From assembly GCF_006874585.1 (NCBI RefSeq), contig NZ_CP029761.1, positions 321,001 through 385,000 of the forward strand: 64,000 nt of DNA, given 5' to 3'. Shown here piece after piece: positions 34,995-47,449 of the stretch (positions are counted from its first letter, which is position 1; every line of letters begins with the position of its first letter). A program made the position numbers and the translations under genes. This DNA comes from Sphingomonas sp. IC081. GTDB taxonomy: Bacteria; Pseudomonadota; Alphaproteobacteria; Sphingomonadales; Sphingomonadaceae. The notes beneath the pieces are model-generated. The model did not search any database, was not told the origin of the DNA, and was given only the letters and a program-made list of their open reading frames with translations.

Positions 34995-36824
34995 TCAGGC
35001 GTCCTTCTTGCGGTTCGCCTTCTTGCGCTCGTGCGGATCGAGGATCGCCTTGCGCAGACGGACCGACTGCGGGGTCACTTCGACCATTTCGTCGTCGTCG
35101 ATGTAGGCGATCGCCTGTTCCAGCGTCATGACCTTGGGGGGCGTGAGGCGGATGGCGTCGTCCTTGCCGGTCGAACGGAAGTTCGTCAGCTGCTTCGACT
35201 TCATCGGGTTCACTTCGAGATCGTCGGGCTTGGCGTTCTCGCCGATGATCATGCCCTCGTAGATCTTTTCCTGCGGCTTCACGAACAGGATGCCGCGATC
35301 TTCGAGGCTGTTCAGCGCGTAGCCGACGGCTTCACCGGTGCCGTTCGAGATCAGCACGCCGTTGAGGCGGCCTTCGATCGGGCCCTTGTGGCTGTCGTAC
35401 TTCTCGAACAGGCGGTTCATGATGCCGGTGCCGCGGGTGTCCGAGAGGAACTCGCCGTGGTAGCCGATCAGGCCGCGCGAGGGGGCCGAGAAGGTGATGC
35501 GGGTCTTGCCGGCGCCCGAAGGACGCATGTCGGTAAGCTCGGCCTTGCGGCGCTGCATCTTCTCGACGACGGTGCCCGAGAATTCGTCGTCCACGTCGAT
35601 CACGACGGTTTCGTAAGGCTCGGTGCGGCCACCGTTCTCGTCGGTGCCGAACAGCACGCGCGGACGGCTGATGCCCAGTTCGAAGCCTTCGCGGCGCATC
35701 GTCTCGATCACGACGCCCAGCTGCAGTTCGCCGCGACCGGCAACTTCGAAGCTGTCCTTGTCGGCCGATTCGGTGACGCGGATGGCGACGTTGGTTTCCG
35801 CTTCGCGCATCAGGCGGTCGCGGATCATGCGGCTGGTCACCTTGTCGCCTTCACGGCCGGCGAGCGGCGAATCGTTGACCGCGAATCGCATCGCCAGGGT
35901 CGGCGGATCGATCGGCTGGGCCTTGATCGGCACGCTCACTTCGGGGGCGGCGATGGTGTTGGCGACGGTGGCCTTTTCGAGACCGGCCAGCGCGATGATG
36001 TCACCGGCGCGGGCTTCGTCGACCGGCACGCGGTCGAGGCCGCGGAAGGTCAGCACCTTGGAGGCGCGGCCCACTTCGATCACCTTGCCGTCGGCGTCGA
36101 TGGCGCGGATCGGGTCGTTGACCTTGAGCGTGCCCGACTGGACGCGGCCGGTGAGGACGCGGCCCATGAAGTTGTCGCGGTCCAGCAGGGTGGCGAGGAA
36201 CGAGAACGGCGCGTCGACGTCGAGGTTCGGCGCGGGGACGTGCTCGACGATCTTTTCGAACAGGGGGGTCAGCGTGCCTTCGCGCGCGTCCGGATCGTAG
36301 CTGGCGTAGCCGTTGCGGCCCGAGGCGTAGAGGGTCGGGAAGTCGAGCTGCTCGTCGTTGGCGTCGAGGCTGACGAAGAGGTCGAACACTTCGTCCAGCA
36401 CTTCGGCGTGGCGGCCGTCGGGACGGTCGATCTTGTTGACGACGACGATCGGCTTGAGGCCGAGGCCGAGCGCCTTGCCGGTGACGAACTTGGTCTGCGG
36501 CATCGCGCCTTCCGACGAGTCGACCAGCAGGATCACGCCGTCGACCATCGAGAGGATGCGTTCCACTTCGGCGCCGAAGTCGGCGTGGCCGGGCGTGTCG
36601 ACGATGTTGATGCGGTAGCCGTTCCACTCGATCGAGGTCGGCTTCGCAAGGATGGTGATCCCGCGTTCCTTTTCGAGGTCGTTCGAGTCCATGGCGCGTT
36701 CTTCGACGCGCTGGTTGTCACGGAAGGTGCCGGACTGGCGGAAAAGCTGGTCGACGAGGGTGGTCTTGCCGTGGTCGACGTGCGCAATGATTGCGATATT
36801 GCGCAAGGGAAGCGGGGCGGACAT
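34995..36824 (-). CDS. typA: TypA/BipA ribosome-binding GTPase
   Basis: Translational GTPase of 609 residues, the normal length. G1 [10 protein letters not shown] near residue 14, effector region [13 protein letters not shown]3 [10 protein letters not shown]4 NKIDRPDGR are all visible, followed by domains II, III, V and the TypA-specific C-terminus ([11 protein letters not shown]). It acts on the ribosome under stress and in large-subunit assembly. The start at 36824 gives [20 protein letters not shown]; the frame is open further upstream but that part is not TypA-like. Confidence 0.96.
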   Translation of the reverse strand: MSAPLPLRNIAIIAHVDHGKTTLVDQLFRQSGTFRDNQRVEERAMDSNDLEKERGITILAKPTSIEWNGYRINIVDTPGHADFGAEVERILSMVDGVILLVDSSEGAMPQTKFVTGKALGLGLKPIVVVNKIDRPDGRHAEVLDEVFDLFVSLDANDEQLDFPTLYASGRNGYASYDPDAREGTLTPLFEKIVEHVPAPNLDVDAPFSFLATLLDRDNFMGRVLTGRVQSGTLKVNDPIRAIDADGKVIEVGRASKVLTFRGLDRVPVDEARAGDIIALAGLEKATVANTIAAPEVSVPIKAQPIDPPTLAMRFAVNDSPLAGREGDKVTSRMIRDRLMREAETNVAIRVTESADKDSFEVAGRGELQLGVVIETMRREGFELGISRPRVLFGTDENGGRTEPYETVVIDVDDEFSGTVVEKMQRRKAELTDMRPSGAGKTRITFSAPSRGLIGYHGEFLSDTRGTGIMNRLFEKYDSHKGPIEGRLNGVLISNGTGEAVGYALNSLEDRGILFVKPQEKIYEGMIIGENAKPDDLEVNPMKSKQLTNFRSTGKDDAIRLTPPKVMTLEQAIAYIDDDEMVEVTPQSVRLRKAILDPHERKKANRKKDA

Positions 36825-37079
36825 GCGTTGCCTATCGGTTCGAGGAGTTGGCCAGCAGCGCCTGCTGCGCCGCAAAATTGGCGCGCCCTTAACCGAAATG
36901 GTCTGTTTCGGCAAGCGGGGCGCGACGCGCCGACATGTGACATTCCCGTCACGCTGGCCGGAAAGTCTCCGAATCCGACTTTCGAGTGATTGTAAGCCTT
37001 GGGCAAACCGATAGAGTGGCGGCAACGAAAGAATAAGGCGGATCGGAACAGTGACAAGTTCCGGGCGTCGGTTGAGAGG

Positions 37080-37302
37080 AAGGCTGGGGTTCCCGCCAGA
37101 AGATCGGTCCGAAGATGTCGGACAGGTTCTGGCGGATCTTCTTCAGGCTTGCAAACATCAGGAGGAACCAGCCGTGTCCCACGACACGGCGGCGCGTTAC
37201 CGGCATAAGTCCGGAACGTGAAAGCGGTTCGTGCGCTGCGGGGAGGAGACGCGCGGATTGCAGACTGACAAGGGGCGCGCAGCAATGTGCGCCCCATTTT
37301 GC
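37080..37302 (+). ncRNA. Candidate structured leader or small RNA upstream of the DUF805 gene
   Basis: A dense set of pairings lies in this gene-free gap (36825-37358). An outer stem GGCTGG-gg-TTCC (37082-37093) pairs with GGAACCAGCC (37164-37173). Inside, CGCCAGAA (37094-37101) can pair with TTCTGGCG (37127-37134), or AGAAGATC (37098-37105) with GATCTTCT (37135-37142); these two exclude each other. A GTCCGA/TCGGAC hairpin (37107-37123) lies in both. A separate perfect hairpin GCCGTGTC-CCAC-GACACGGC (37171-37190) and a terminator-like stem at 37272-37295 follow. A 15-codon frame beginning GTG at 37174, with AGGAGG before it, could be a leader peptide. Known riboswitch classes are not recognised. 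Confidence 0.4.
37272..37302 (+). terminator. Terminator-like hairpin ahead of the DUF805 gene
   Basis: GGGGCGC (37272-37278) and GCGCCCC (37289-37295) with a 10-base loop, followed by ATTTTGCTT. It could end the upstream RNA or attenuate transcription into the DUF805 gene 57 bases further on. Confidence 0.5.
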
Positions 37303-37358
37303 TTGCCGCCACGATCCTGATGGGCAAGTATATCTTCCTGAATTTCAAGGGGGAATAC

Positions 37359-37823
37359 ATGCTTCAGAATATGATCCTGCCGTTCCGGCGCTTTGCCGAT
37401 TTCAAGGGCAGGTCGGCGCGCGGCGAGTATTGGGCGTTCGCGCTTCTCAACTTTCTCGTGATGATGGTGCTGGGCGCGGTGTTCCTGGCCTTCGCATTCT
37501 CGTTTAATCTCTTCCAGGACATCGAGAACGGCGCCGGCCCTTCGGCCTTGTTCACCGCCAGCATGATCGTGCCGATGTCGATTCTGGGCATCTACTGGCT
37601 GGCGATCATCGTTCCGTCGCTGGCGGTGACGGTGCGTCGTTTCCATGACCGGGACATGAGCGGCTGGTGGTATCTGGGGTTCTTTCTCGCAGGCTTAATC
37701 CCGATGGTCGGCTGGATCGCCAGCATCGCCTCGCTGGTCATCATGTGCCTGCCAGGCACGCCCGGTCCCAACCGTTTCGGTGACGATCCCCTCGATCCCA
37801 CCGGCGCCGACGTCTTTGCCTGA
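37359..37823 (+). CDS. DUF805 family membrane protein
   Basis: A 154-residue inner-membrane protein of the DUF805 family. It has the family start FRRFADFKGRSARGEYWAF, about four transmembrane helices, and VTVRRFHDRDMSGWW with the conserved RRxHD. The C-terminus GTPGPNRFGDDPL is also typical. Function unknown. The ATG at 37359 follows AAGGGGGAA; an upstream ATG at 37287 is in frame but overlaps the terminator-like hairpin. Confidence 0.88.
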   Translation: MLQNMILPFRRFADFKGRSARGEYWAFALLNFLVMMVLGAVFLAFAFSFNLFQDIENGAGPSALFTASMIVPMSILGIYWLAIIVPSLAVTVRRFHDRDMSGWWYLGFFLAGLIPMVGWIASIASLVIMCLPGTPGPNRFGDDPLDPTGADVFA

Positions 37824-37847
37824 GGGCGCAAGCGAGGCGAAATAAAG

Positions 37848-37887
37848 GGAAGGCCCCGGGGTGGACTGATCCTCTCGGGGCCTTTTT
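37848..37887. terminator. Terminator after the DUF805 gene
   Basis: AAGGCCCCG (37850-37858) pairs with CGGGGCCTT (37876-37884) and is followed by TTTTTT. The left side has only short A-runs, so it serves mainly the plus strand, though it also lies just past the end of the converging ABC permease gene. Confidence 0.88.
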
Positions 37888-37893
37888 TGTGGC

Positions 37894-40449
37894 CTATAGT
37901 TCCCTCAGCGCTCTTGCCGGTTTGGCCCGCAGCAGCGGCAGCGAACCGGCGAGGGCGAATGTCAGCACGAGGACAAGCCCGGCGCCCAGTACCGCCAGGA
38001 TACGGGGCCAGTCGGGCAGCCAGTCGAATTCGAACAGCTTGACGATCACTGCCCAGGCCATAGCGCTGCCCAGAACCAGCGCGACCGTGGCCAGTACCAG
38101 CGACAGCAGACCATATTCGACCAGCTGGATCGTCAGCAGCTGGCCCCGGCTGGCGCCGAGCACGCGCAGGATCACGTTGTCGTACGTGCGGCTGGCCCGC
38201 GCGGCGGCGATGGCACCCAGCAGTACCGCCAGGCCTGCCAGCACCGCCACCGAGGCGGCGGCTAGGATCGCCACGCTCATCTGGTCGAGCAGGTCGCGCG
38301 CCTGGCCCAGCACGGTGCCGGTCTCGATCACCGAACTCGACGGGAACATACGGGCGAGGCGCGGCAGCAACCGGGCGCCGTCGTGGCCCGGCGGCGCCTG
38401 GATGGTCGCGGCCAGCTTGTGCGGGGCATCGGCCAGCGTGTTGGGGGAGAACACCAGTACGAAGTTCAGCCCCATCGTGTCCCAGTCGATCCGGCGCAGC
38501 GCCGCCACTTTCGCGGTGCGTTCCACGCCGAGCAGGCTGACGGTCACATAGTCACCCACCTTGAGGCCAACCGACTGGGCGAATTTCTCGTCCAGCGAGA
38601 CCAGCGGCTCGCCGCGCCAGATCGGCGGCCACCATTGGCCGGAGGTTACGGTGCTGCCTTCGGGAAGGTAGGCCGAATAGGTCAGGCCGCGTTCGCCCTT
38701 AAGCGCCCAGGCCTCGTCCGGGATGTCCTTCATGTCGGCGACGCGCGTCATGTGGTCCTTGGGGCCGAAGGCGAGGATGCGGCCGCGCAAGTTGGGGACA
38801 ATGTGGGCCGTGGCGCCCGGAATCTCGCGCTCGACCAGATCGTGGAAGGCCTGGGCGCCGTCCTGCGGGATATCGAGCACGAAGTAGTCGGGCGCGCGGT
38901 CGGGCACGCTCTTGCGGATATTGGCGTCGAGGCTGGTCTGCACGCCCGCGATCAGCACGAACGCTGAAAGCCCGAAACCCAGCGCCGTCACCAGCGCGCC
39001 GGTCTGCGCGCCGGGGCGATGGAGATTGGCGAGCCCCGCACGCAGCAGTGGGTCGCGCGGACGCGGCAGGCGCGCGGCCAGATGCCGGATGCCGCTGCCG
39101 AGCAGGGCCAGCAGGCCGAGCATGACCGAAGCGCCGCCCAGGAAGCCCGCCGTCACCAGCGGCTGTGCGGCATTGAGCATGGCCAGCGCGGCGATCGCGG
39201 CAAGGCCGAGTCCCACCGGCAGCGCCCATGCCATTCTTCGCGCCGCCAGCGGCGAGACGCGGGCGCGCATCAGCGCCATCGCCGGAAAACTGCGCGCGCG
39301 GGCCAGCGGCGGGGCGGCGAAGACCAACGCGACCAGCAGGCCATAGGCTGCCGCAGTCAGCAGGGCGAAGGGGGAGAATGTGAAACCCGCCTCCACCGGC
39401 AGCAAGGTGCCCAGCGCATGGGCGAGCAGCGGCGTCACCGCCACCCCCACGACGAGGCCGGCCAGGCTTCCCGCCAGCGCCGCCGCGCCGACCTGGAGGA
39501 GGTAGACACGGGCGATGTCACGGCTAGTCGCGCCCAGCACCTTGAGGGTGGCGATGCTGCTGCGCCGCGCTTCGAGGTAGGAGGACACGCCGCCGCCGAT
39601 GCCGATCCCGGCAATCGCCAGCGCGGCAAGCCCCACCAGCGAGAGGAACTGGCCCATCCGGCTGACAAAGCGCTGCGTGGAAGGCGAGGCGGCCTTGCGG
39701 GTACGGGTTTCGAAAGCGGCATCGCCGAACTGATGCTTGAGTGTATCCACGACCGCGTCGGGATCGCGCGCGGGATCGGCGAACTTCACACGCACCGCGC
39801 TGCGATACATCGCGCCGGTGGCAGTCAACCCGGCGCGGTCGGGCAGGGACAGCGCCGTGATCGCGGTGTCGCCGAAGGAAAAGCCCTCGGAGAGCGTTTC
39901 GGGATCGCTGGCGATGATCCCGCCGACCTTCTGGGGCACTTCGGCCACCGTCACGGTGTCACCCGGCTTCACTTCGAGCCGCGCCGCGGTGCCCTCGGCC
40001 AGCCAGATCGTCCCCTCTGGCGGAGCGCCGACCTTGCGGCCGTCCTGCAGCGTCAGGCGGCCATAGAGCGGCCAGCCGGCATCCACCGATTTCAGCGCCA
40101 CGGGCGCGGTAAGGTCTCCCTTGCGGACGATGGCCTGCAGGCGGTAGCCCCGCGAAACCGTGCCGTAGGAGGCAAGCGCCTTCATCTCCGCGTCGGACAG
40201 CGTGCGCTGCCATGTCCGCAGCTCAACGTCACCGCCCAGCACCTGCCGCCCGCGCGCGACCAGTTCGTGCTCGATCGATCCGGTGAGGCTGCCGATCGCC
40301 GCCAGCGCGCTGACGCCGAGGAACAGGCAGACCAGCAGCAGTCGCAGGCCCTTGAACCGTGCCGACAGGTCACGCCGGGCCAGCGTCCACGCGGTCCGCC
40401 AGGAGATCGTGCGTTCAGTCAGCAAGCGTGTCGCTCGCGATCCGGCCAT
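37894..40449 (-). CDS. ABC transporter permease, FtsX/YbbP type
   Basis: An 851-residue ABC permease with two FtsX-like units, as in YbbP-type exporters. The N-terminal segment RDLSARFKGLRLLLVCLFLG leads into a periplasmic domain; FtsX cores lie around residues 265-370 and 730-845, with extra membrane spans between (AALAMLNAAQPLVTAGFLGG). The start ATG at 40449 overlaps the ATPase gene by 35 bases. With the ATPase it probably moves or extracts a lipid-linked or hydrophobic molecule; the substrate is unknown. The same neighbourhood (esterase divergent from ATPase-permease) exists in Escherichia coli as tesA-ybbA-ybbP. Confidence 0.88.
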   Translation of the reverse strand: MAGSRATRLLTERTISWRTAWTLARRDLSARFKGLRLLLVCLFLGVSALAAIGSLTGSIEHELVARGRQVLGGDVELRTWQRTLSDAEMKALASYGTVSRGYRLQAIVRKGDLTAPVALKSVDAGWPLYGRLTLQDGRKVGAPPEGTIWLAEGTAARLEVKPGDTVTVAEVPQKVGGIIASDPETLSEGFSFGDTAITALSLPDRAGLTATGAMYRSAVRVKFADPARDPDAVVDTLKHQFGDAAFETRTRKAASPSTQRFVSRMGQFLSLVGLAALAIAGIGIGGGVSSYLEARRSSIATLKVLGATSRDIARVYLLQVGAAALAGSLAGLVVGVAVTPLLAHALGTLLPVEAGFTFSPFALLTAAAYGLLVALVFAAPPLARARSFPAMALMRARVSPLAARRMAWALPVGLGLAAIAALAMLNAAQPLVTAGFLGGASVMLGLLALLGSGIRHLAARLPRPRDPLLRAGLANLHRPGAQTGALVTALGFGLSAFVLIAGVQTSLDANIRKSVPDRAPDYFVLDIPQDGAQAFHDLVEREIPGATAHIVPNLRGRILAFGPKDHMTRVADMKDIPDEAWALKGERGLTYSAYLPEGSTVTSGQWWPPIWRGEPLVSLDEKFAQSVGLKVGDYVTVSLLGVERTAKVAALRRIDWDTMGLNFVLVFSPNTLADAPHKLAATIQAPPGHDGARLLPRLARMFPSSSVIETGTVLGQARDLLDQMSVAILAAASVAVLAGLAVLLGAIAAARASRTYDNVILRVLGASRGQLLTIQLVEYGLLSLVLATVALVLGSAMAWAVIVKLFEFDWLPDWPRILAVLGAGLVLVLTFALAGSLPLLRAKPARALREL

Positions 40450-41134
40450 CGGCCAGCGTCACCACGCGCTCGCAGCGGTGCGCGAGGCTTTTGTCGTGGG
40501 TGATGATCAGCAGGGTTGCCCCGGCTTCGGCGCGGCGGGCGAAGAGCAGGTCGACGATGGTATGGCCGGTCGCCGCATCGAGGTTGCCGGTCGGCTCGTC
40601 CGCGAAAACCAGCGAGGGGCGCGGCGCAAGCGCGCGGGCAATCGCCACGCGCTGCTGCTCGCCGCCCGAAAGCTGCGCCGGGTAATGGTGGAGGCGGTGG
40701 CCAAGCCCGACGGCGGCGAGTTCCGCCTCCGCCCGCTCACGCGCGCCGTCGATCCCGGCGAGTTCCAGCGGCGTCATCACGTTTTCCAGCGCGGTCATCG
40801 TCGGCAGCAAGTGGAAGGCCTGAAGCACCACGCCGATCCGGCCGCGCCGCGAACGGGCAAGAGCATCCTCGTCCATCGCCGAAAAGTCCTGTCCCGCGAC
40901 ATGCAGCGCGCCGGAGGAGGCTCGCTCAAGCCCGGACAGCACCGACATCAGCGAGGACTTGCCCGAACCCGACGGCCCCAGCAGTGCCAGCGTCTGCCCC
41001 TGCGGCACCGCAAGGTCGATGCCTTTCAGGATTTCCACCGCACTGTCGCCGCTTCCTAACGTAAGCCGCAAGTCTTGCGCATGGACGGAGAGGGTGGCGG
41101 AGGGGGGCTGGGCAGGATCGGTCACGTACCCCAT
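40415..41134 (-). CDS. ybbA: ABC transporter ATP-binding protein, YbbA/LolD type
   Basis: An ATPase subunit of about 239 residues: Walker A LLGPSGSGKSSL, Q-loop VVLQAFHLLP, signature LSGGEQQRVAIARAL, Walker B LVFADEPTGNLD and H-loop ITHDKS. It belongs to the MacB/LolD subgroup that works with FtsX-type permeases. The ATG at 41134 is taken; a TTG at 41161 is also open. Divergent from the TesA gene with only about 50 bases between starts, so their promoters overlap. Confidence 0.92.
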   Translation of the reverse strand: MGYVTDPAQPPSATLSVHAQDLRLTLGSGDSAVEILKGIDLAVPQGQTLALLGPSGSGKSSLMSVLSGLERASSGALHVAGQDFSAMDEDALARSRRGRIGVVLQAFHLLPTMTALENVMTPLELAGIDGARERAEAELAAVGLGHRLHHYPAQLSGGEQQRVAIARALAPRPSLVFADEPTGNLDAATGHTIVDLLFARRAEAGATLLIITHDKSLAHRCERVVTLADGRIASDTLAD

Positions 41135-41182
41135 ATGGGTGTGCAGCTTGCCGTTCCACAAGTCATTTCACCGGAGAAACCC

Positions 41183-41917
41183 TTGCGCGCCAAAGCGATC
41201 GTCCTTCTCGGGGCTGTGTCCATCCTGCCTCTCGCCCTGAGTGCCTGTGACAAGGGGAGGGCGCCTGCCTCCGAGCAGAGCACCAGCGCGCTTGACGCAC
41301 CGCCATCGATTCCGGTGATGGGGCCGGAGCGGCCGATCCTGGCCTTCGGGGATTCGCTGCTGGCGGGCTATGGGCTGGAGGATGGCGAAAGCTACCCCGC
41401 GCGGCTGGAAAATGCCCTGCGGGCACGCGGGATCAACGCGCGGATCACCAACGCCGGTGTCTCGGGAGATACCACGGCGGCCGGGCTGGAGCGGCTGGAC
41501 TTCACGCTCAAGAGCCAGCCGGTGAAGCCTGAACTGGCGATCATCAGCCTTGGCGGCAACGACATGCTGCGCTCGCTGCCGCCGGAACAGACGCGCCGGA
41601 ACCTTGAGGCGATCCTGAAGCGGCTCAAGGACGAGGGCATCCGCGCCGTGCTGCTGGGGATGATGGCCGCGCCCAATCTGGGCAAGGACTATGCCGCGCA
41701 GTTCAATCCGATCTACCCGCAGCTTGCCCAGAAATACGGCGCCGTGCTGGTGCCGTTCTTTCTCCAGCCGGTGATCGACAAGCCGGACCTGCTGCAGAAG
41801 GACCACGTCCATCCCACCGCCATCGGGGTGGAGGAAATCGTCACGGCAACCGTCGACGACGTCGCGGATGCATTGCCTAAGAAGTCAGGGCCGAAGAAAA
41901 CCGGTACAGGCCGTTAA
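41183..41917 (+). CDS. tesA: TesA-type SGNH esterase/lysophospholipase, predicted lipoprotein
   Basis: An SGNH hydrolase of 244 residues. Block I AFGDSLLAGYG has the catalytic Ser, block II has the conserved Gly, block III ISLGGNDML the Asn, and block V KDHVHPTAIG the Asp-His pair. The N-terminus is a lipoprotein signal ending in a lipobox (LALSAC). The start is probably a TTG at 41183: GGAG lies seven bases upstream and the product then begins RAKAIVLLGA, a normal signal peptide; an ATG 16 codons earlier lacks this. Its stop overlaps the recF stop on the other strand. Confidence 0.9.
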   Translation: MRAKAIVLLGAVSILPLALSACDKGRAPASEQSTSALDAPPSIPVMGPERPILAFGDSLLAGYGLEDGESYPARLENALRARGINARITNAGVSGDTTAAGLERLDFTLKSQPVKPELAIISLGGNDMLRSLPPEQTRRNLEAILKRLKDEGIRAVLLGMMAAPNLGKDYAAQFNPIYPQLAQKYGAVLVPFFLQPVIDKPDLLQKDHVHPTAIGVEEIVTATVDDVADALPKKSGPKKTGTGR

Positions 41918-43017
41918 TCCAATCGTCGCACCGCACCGCCGCGGACTTCCCATATCGCCGCTTCGTCCGCGATGGCCTCGAACGGGGCCAGTTCGGTGCC
42001 GGTCAGCCAGACTTGCGCCGATCCGGCGCGGAGGCGATCGAACAGCGCTTCGCGGCGCAGCGGGTCGAGGTGGGCGGCCACTTCGTCGAGCAGCAGCAGG
42101 CGCGGGCGTTGCTGCGTGCCGCCCTCCAGCAATTGCGAGTGCGCCAGCGTGATCGCGATCAGCATGGCTTTCTGCTCGCCGGTCGAGCATTCGGCGGCGG
42201 CCTGACCCTTGCCCGCCCCCTTGCCCGCCATCGTTACGAGCACTTCGTCGCGATGCGGGCCGGTTAGCGTACGCTGGGCGGCGCGTTCGCGGGGGCGGCC
42301 ATCGCGCAAGGCGCGGGCGAGAGCTTCGGCCTCGATCGGTCCACCCGCCTGATAGGCCAGCGAGGGGCGTGCGAAAGGGGAGTCCGGCAGCGCGGCCAGT
42401 GTCCTTTCCAGCCGCTCCACCAGTTCGGCGCGGGCAGCGGCGACCATGGCGCCGGCTTCGGAAAGCTGGCTCTCGATCGCGTCCAGCCAGCGCGGATCGG
42501 GGGCATATTCGCCCGAGAGCAGGCGGTTGCGTTCGCGCAGGGCGTTTTCGAGGCGGGTGGCGTGGCTGGCGTGGTCGGGGCGCATGGCCATGACCATCCG
42601 GTCAAGGAAGCGCCGCCGTGCCCCGGCGCCCTCGACAAAAAGGCGGTCCATCGCCGGGGTCAGCCAGCCGATCGAGAGCCATTCGGCCAGCCGCACTGCA
42701 GGAGCCTCGGCGCCGTTGACCTGCACCAGGCGCCGTCCGGGCCGCTCCGCCGTAACGCCGGTGCCGAGGCGAACGGGTTCGTTGCCGGGCACCATCAGCG
42801 ACGCGCTGACCGCGAAGCCGCCGTCGAACTGCTGGCCCGGCACGTCGGCCAGCGCGGCGCGCCGCAGGCCCCGTCCCGGCGACAGCAGCGAGATCGCCTC
42901 CAGCACATTCGTCTTGCCCGCGCCGTTTTCGCCCACCAGCAGGTTGAACTGCGCCGTGCCGTCCACCGCGGTTTCGCGGTGGTTGCGGAAGCGGGACAGG
43001 AGGATGCGGTCGAGCAT
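41914..43017 (-). CDS. recF: RecF DNA replication/repair protein
   Basis: SMC-like ATPase of 367 residues that helps load RecA at gaps. LLSRFRNHRE starts the protein, Walker A GENGAGKTNVLEA follows near residue 30, the signature region is STGEQKAMLIAITLAHS, and Walker B is RLLLLDEVAAHLD. It converges on tesA with a four-base overlap of the stop codons. No dnaA, dnaN or gyrB lies nearby. Confidence 0.95.
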   Translation of the reverse strand: MLDRILLSRFRNHRETAVDGTAQFNLLVGENGAGKTNVLEAISLLSPGRGLRRAALADVPGQQFDGGFAVSASLMVPGNEPVRLGTGVTAERPGRRLVQVNGAEAPAVRLAEWLSIGWLTPAMDRLFVEGAGARRRFLDRMVMAMRPDHASHATRLENALRERNRLLSGEYAPDPRWLDAIESQLSEAGAMVAAARAELVERLERTLAALPDSPFARPSLAYQAGGPIEAEALARALRDGRPRERAAQRTLTGPHRDEVLVTMAGKGAGKGQAAAECSTGEQKAMLIAITLAHSQLLEGGTQQRPRLLLLDEVAAHLDPLRREALFDRLRAGSAQVWLTGTELAPFEAIADEAAIWEVRGGAVRRLD

Positions 43018-43070
43018 GGCTGCGGCGGACCTACCGGGGCCGACCGGTCATGCCAAGCCGTGTGGCCGGC

Positions 43071-43892
43071 TTATTCGCTGGTTGTAGCCGCGGCCTTGCG
43101 CGCCTTGGCGAAGGGGGAGAAGTCGACATTGCTGTCGTAGACGTCGACGCCCTCGCGCTTCTTGAGCCAGCCGACCACGACGTAAGTCACCGGGGTCAGT
43201 ACCACTTCCCAGCCGGTCTTGATCGCCCACTGGGTGATCGCAAGGAAAGCGATGGAATGCGGCGTGAAGCCCGCGACGCCGAGGAAGGCGAGGGGGTAGA
43301 ACAGCGCGCTGTCCACGCCTTCGCCCAGCACGGTGGAGCCGATGGTGCGTGTCCACAAGTGCTTGCCCTGGGTCATGATCTTCATGCGGGCAAGGACAAA
43401 GGAATTGACAAACTCACCCGCCCAGAACGCGCAGACCGAGGCGAAGACGATGCGCGGCGTCTGGCCGAAGATCGAGTAATAGGCGGCCTGGTTCGGTGCC
43501 GTCACCTGCTTGCCCTCGACGGTGTAGGTGGCCGAAGCAAGCGCCCATTCGGCATTGGCGGGGATGTTCACCACCACCACGCTCATCAGCACCATGAACA
43601 GCAGCGCGAAGAAGCCCGCCCAGATGCAGCGGCGGGCATTGGCATAGCCGTAGACTTCGGTCAGCACGTCGCCGATGATGTAGGACACCGGGAAGAACAG
43701 CACGCCCGCGCCGAACGTGATCGGCCCGAACACGGGGAAGGTGACTTCCGCCTGCTTGGCGGCGCCGATCAGGTTGGAGAGCAGCAGGATCACCACGAAG
43801 GCGACCATCACGTAGTCGAAATAGCGGAAATGGCGCCGGGCGCCGGCCATGCCGTCGATACGGGAGAGGTGTTCTTCGCTCATCGCTGCCAT
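43071..43892 (-). CDS. VUT/YhhQ-family transporter (probable queuosine-precursor uptake)
   Basis: A 273-residue membrane protein with about six helices. FDYVMVAFVVILLLSNLIGA, FFPVSYIIGDVLTEVYGYANAR and SVCAFWAGEFVNSFVLARMK are typical of the vitamin-uptake-like transporter/YhhQ family, whose studied members take up preQ0 or preQ1 for tRNA queuosine. WTRTIGSTVLGEGVDSALFY is the second signature half. Start ATG at 43892 or 43883; the choice is uncertain. Confidence 0.88.
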   Translation of the reverse strand: MAAMSEEHLSRIDGMAGARRHFRYFDYVMVAFVVILLLSNLIGAAKQAEVTFPVFGPITFGAGVLFFPVSYIIGDVLTEVYGYANARRCIWAGFFALLFMVLMSVVVVNIPANAEWALASATYTVEGKQVTAPNQAAYYSIFGQTPRIVFASVCAFWAGEFVNSFVLARMKIMTQGKHLWTRTIGSTVLGEGVDSALFYPLAFLGVAGFTPHSIAFLAITQWAIKTGWEVVLTPVTYVVVGWLKKREGVDVYDSNVDFSPFAKARKAAATTSE

Positions 43893-44002
43893 GCGTAACC
43901 CGCCGGCAACGTTCGGCAAAGCACAAGTTGATGGGGATCGATCGGATGTGCGGTTTGCGTGAGCGCAGAACCGCGCTATGGGGAGCCCCGCAGACTTAGC
44001 GC

Positions 44003-47406
<3,404 letters not shown>

Positions 47407-47408
47407 GA

Positions 47409-47444
47409 CCAAGTCCGGCCGGGCATCGTCCCGGCCGGACTTGG
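47409..47444. terminator. Perfect hairpin between converging genes
   Basis: CCAAGTCCGGCCGGG (47409-47423) and its exact complement (47430-47444) enclose a six-base loop. It lies just after the GH2 stop and just after the porin stop on the other strand. There is no T-run, so it may be a transcription barrier or a 3'-end stabiliser rather than a classical terminator. Confidence 0.7.
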
Positions 47445-47449
47445 TACCT

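Noticed and set aside
34692..36989. A 765-codon open frame antisense to typA
   Set aside because: Shadow of TypA; the low-complexity His/Asp/Arg/Gly product matches nothing.
37080..37302. Assignment of the structured gap to RNase P RNA, tmRNA, 6S RNA or SRP RNA
   Set aside because: The diagnostic conserved stretches of these RNAs were not found; only pairing potential supports an RNA here.
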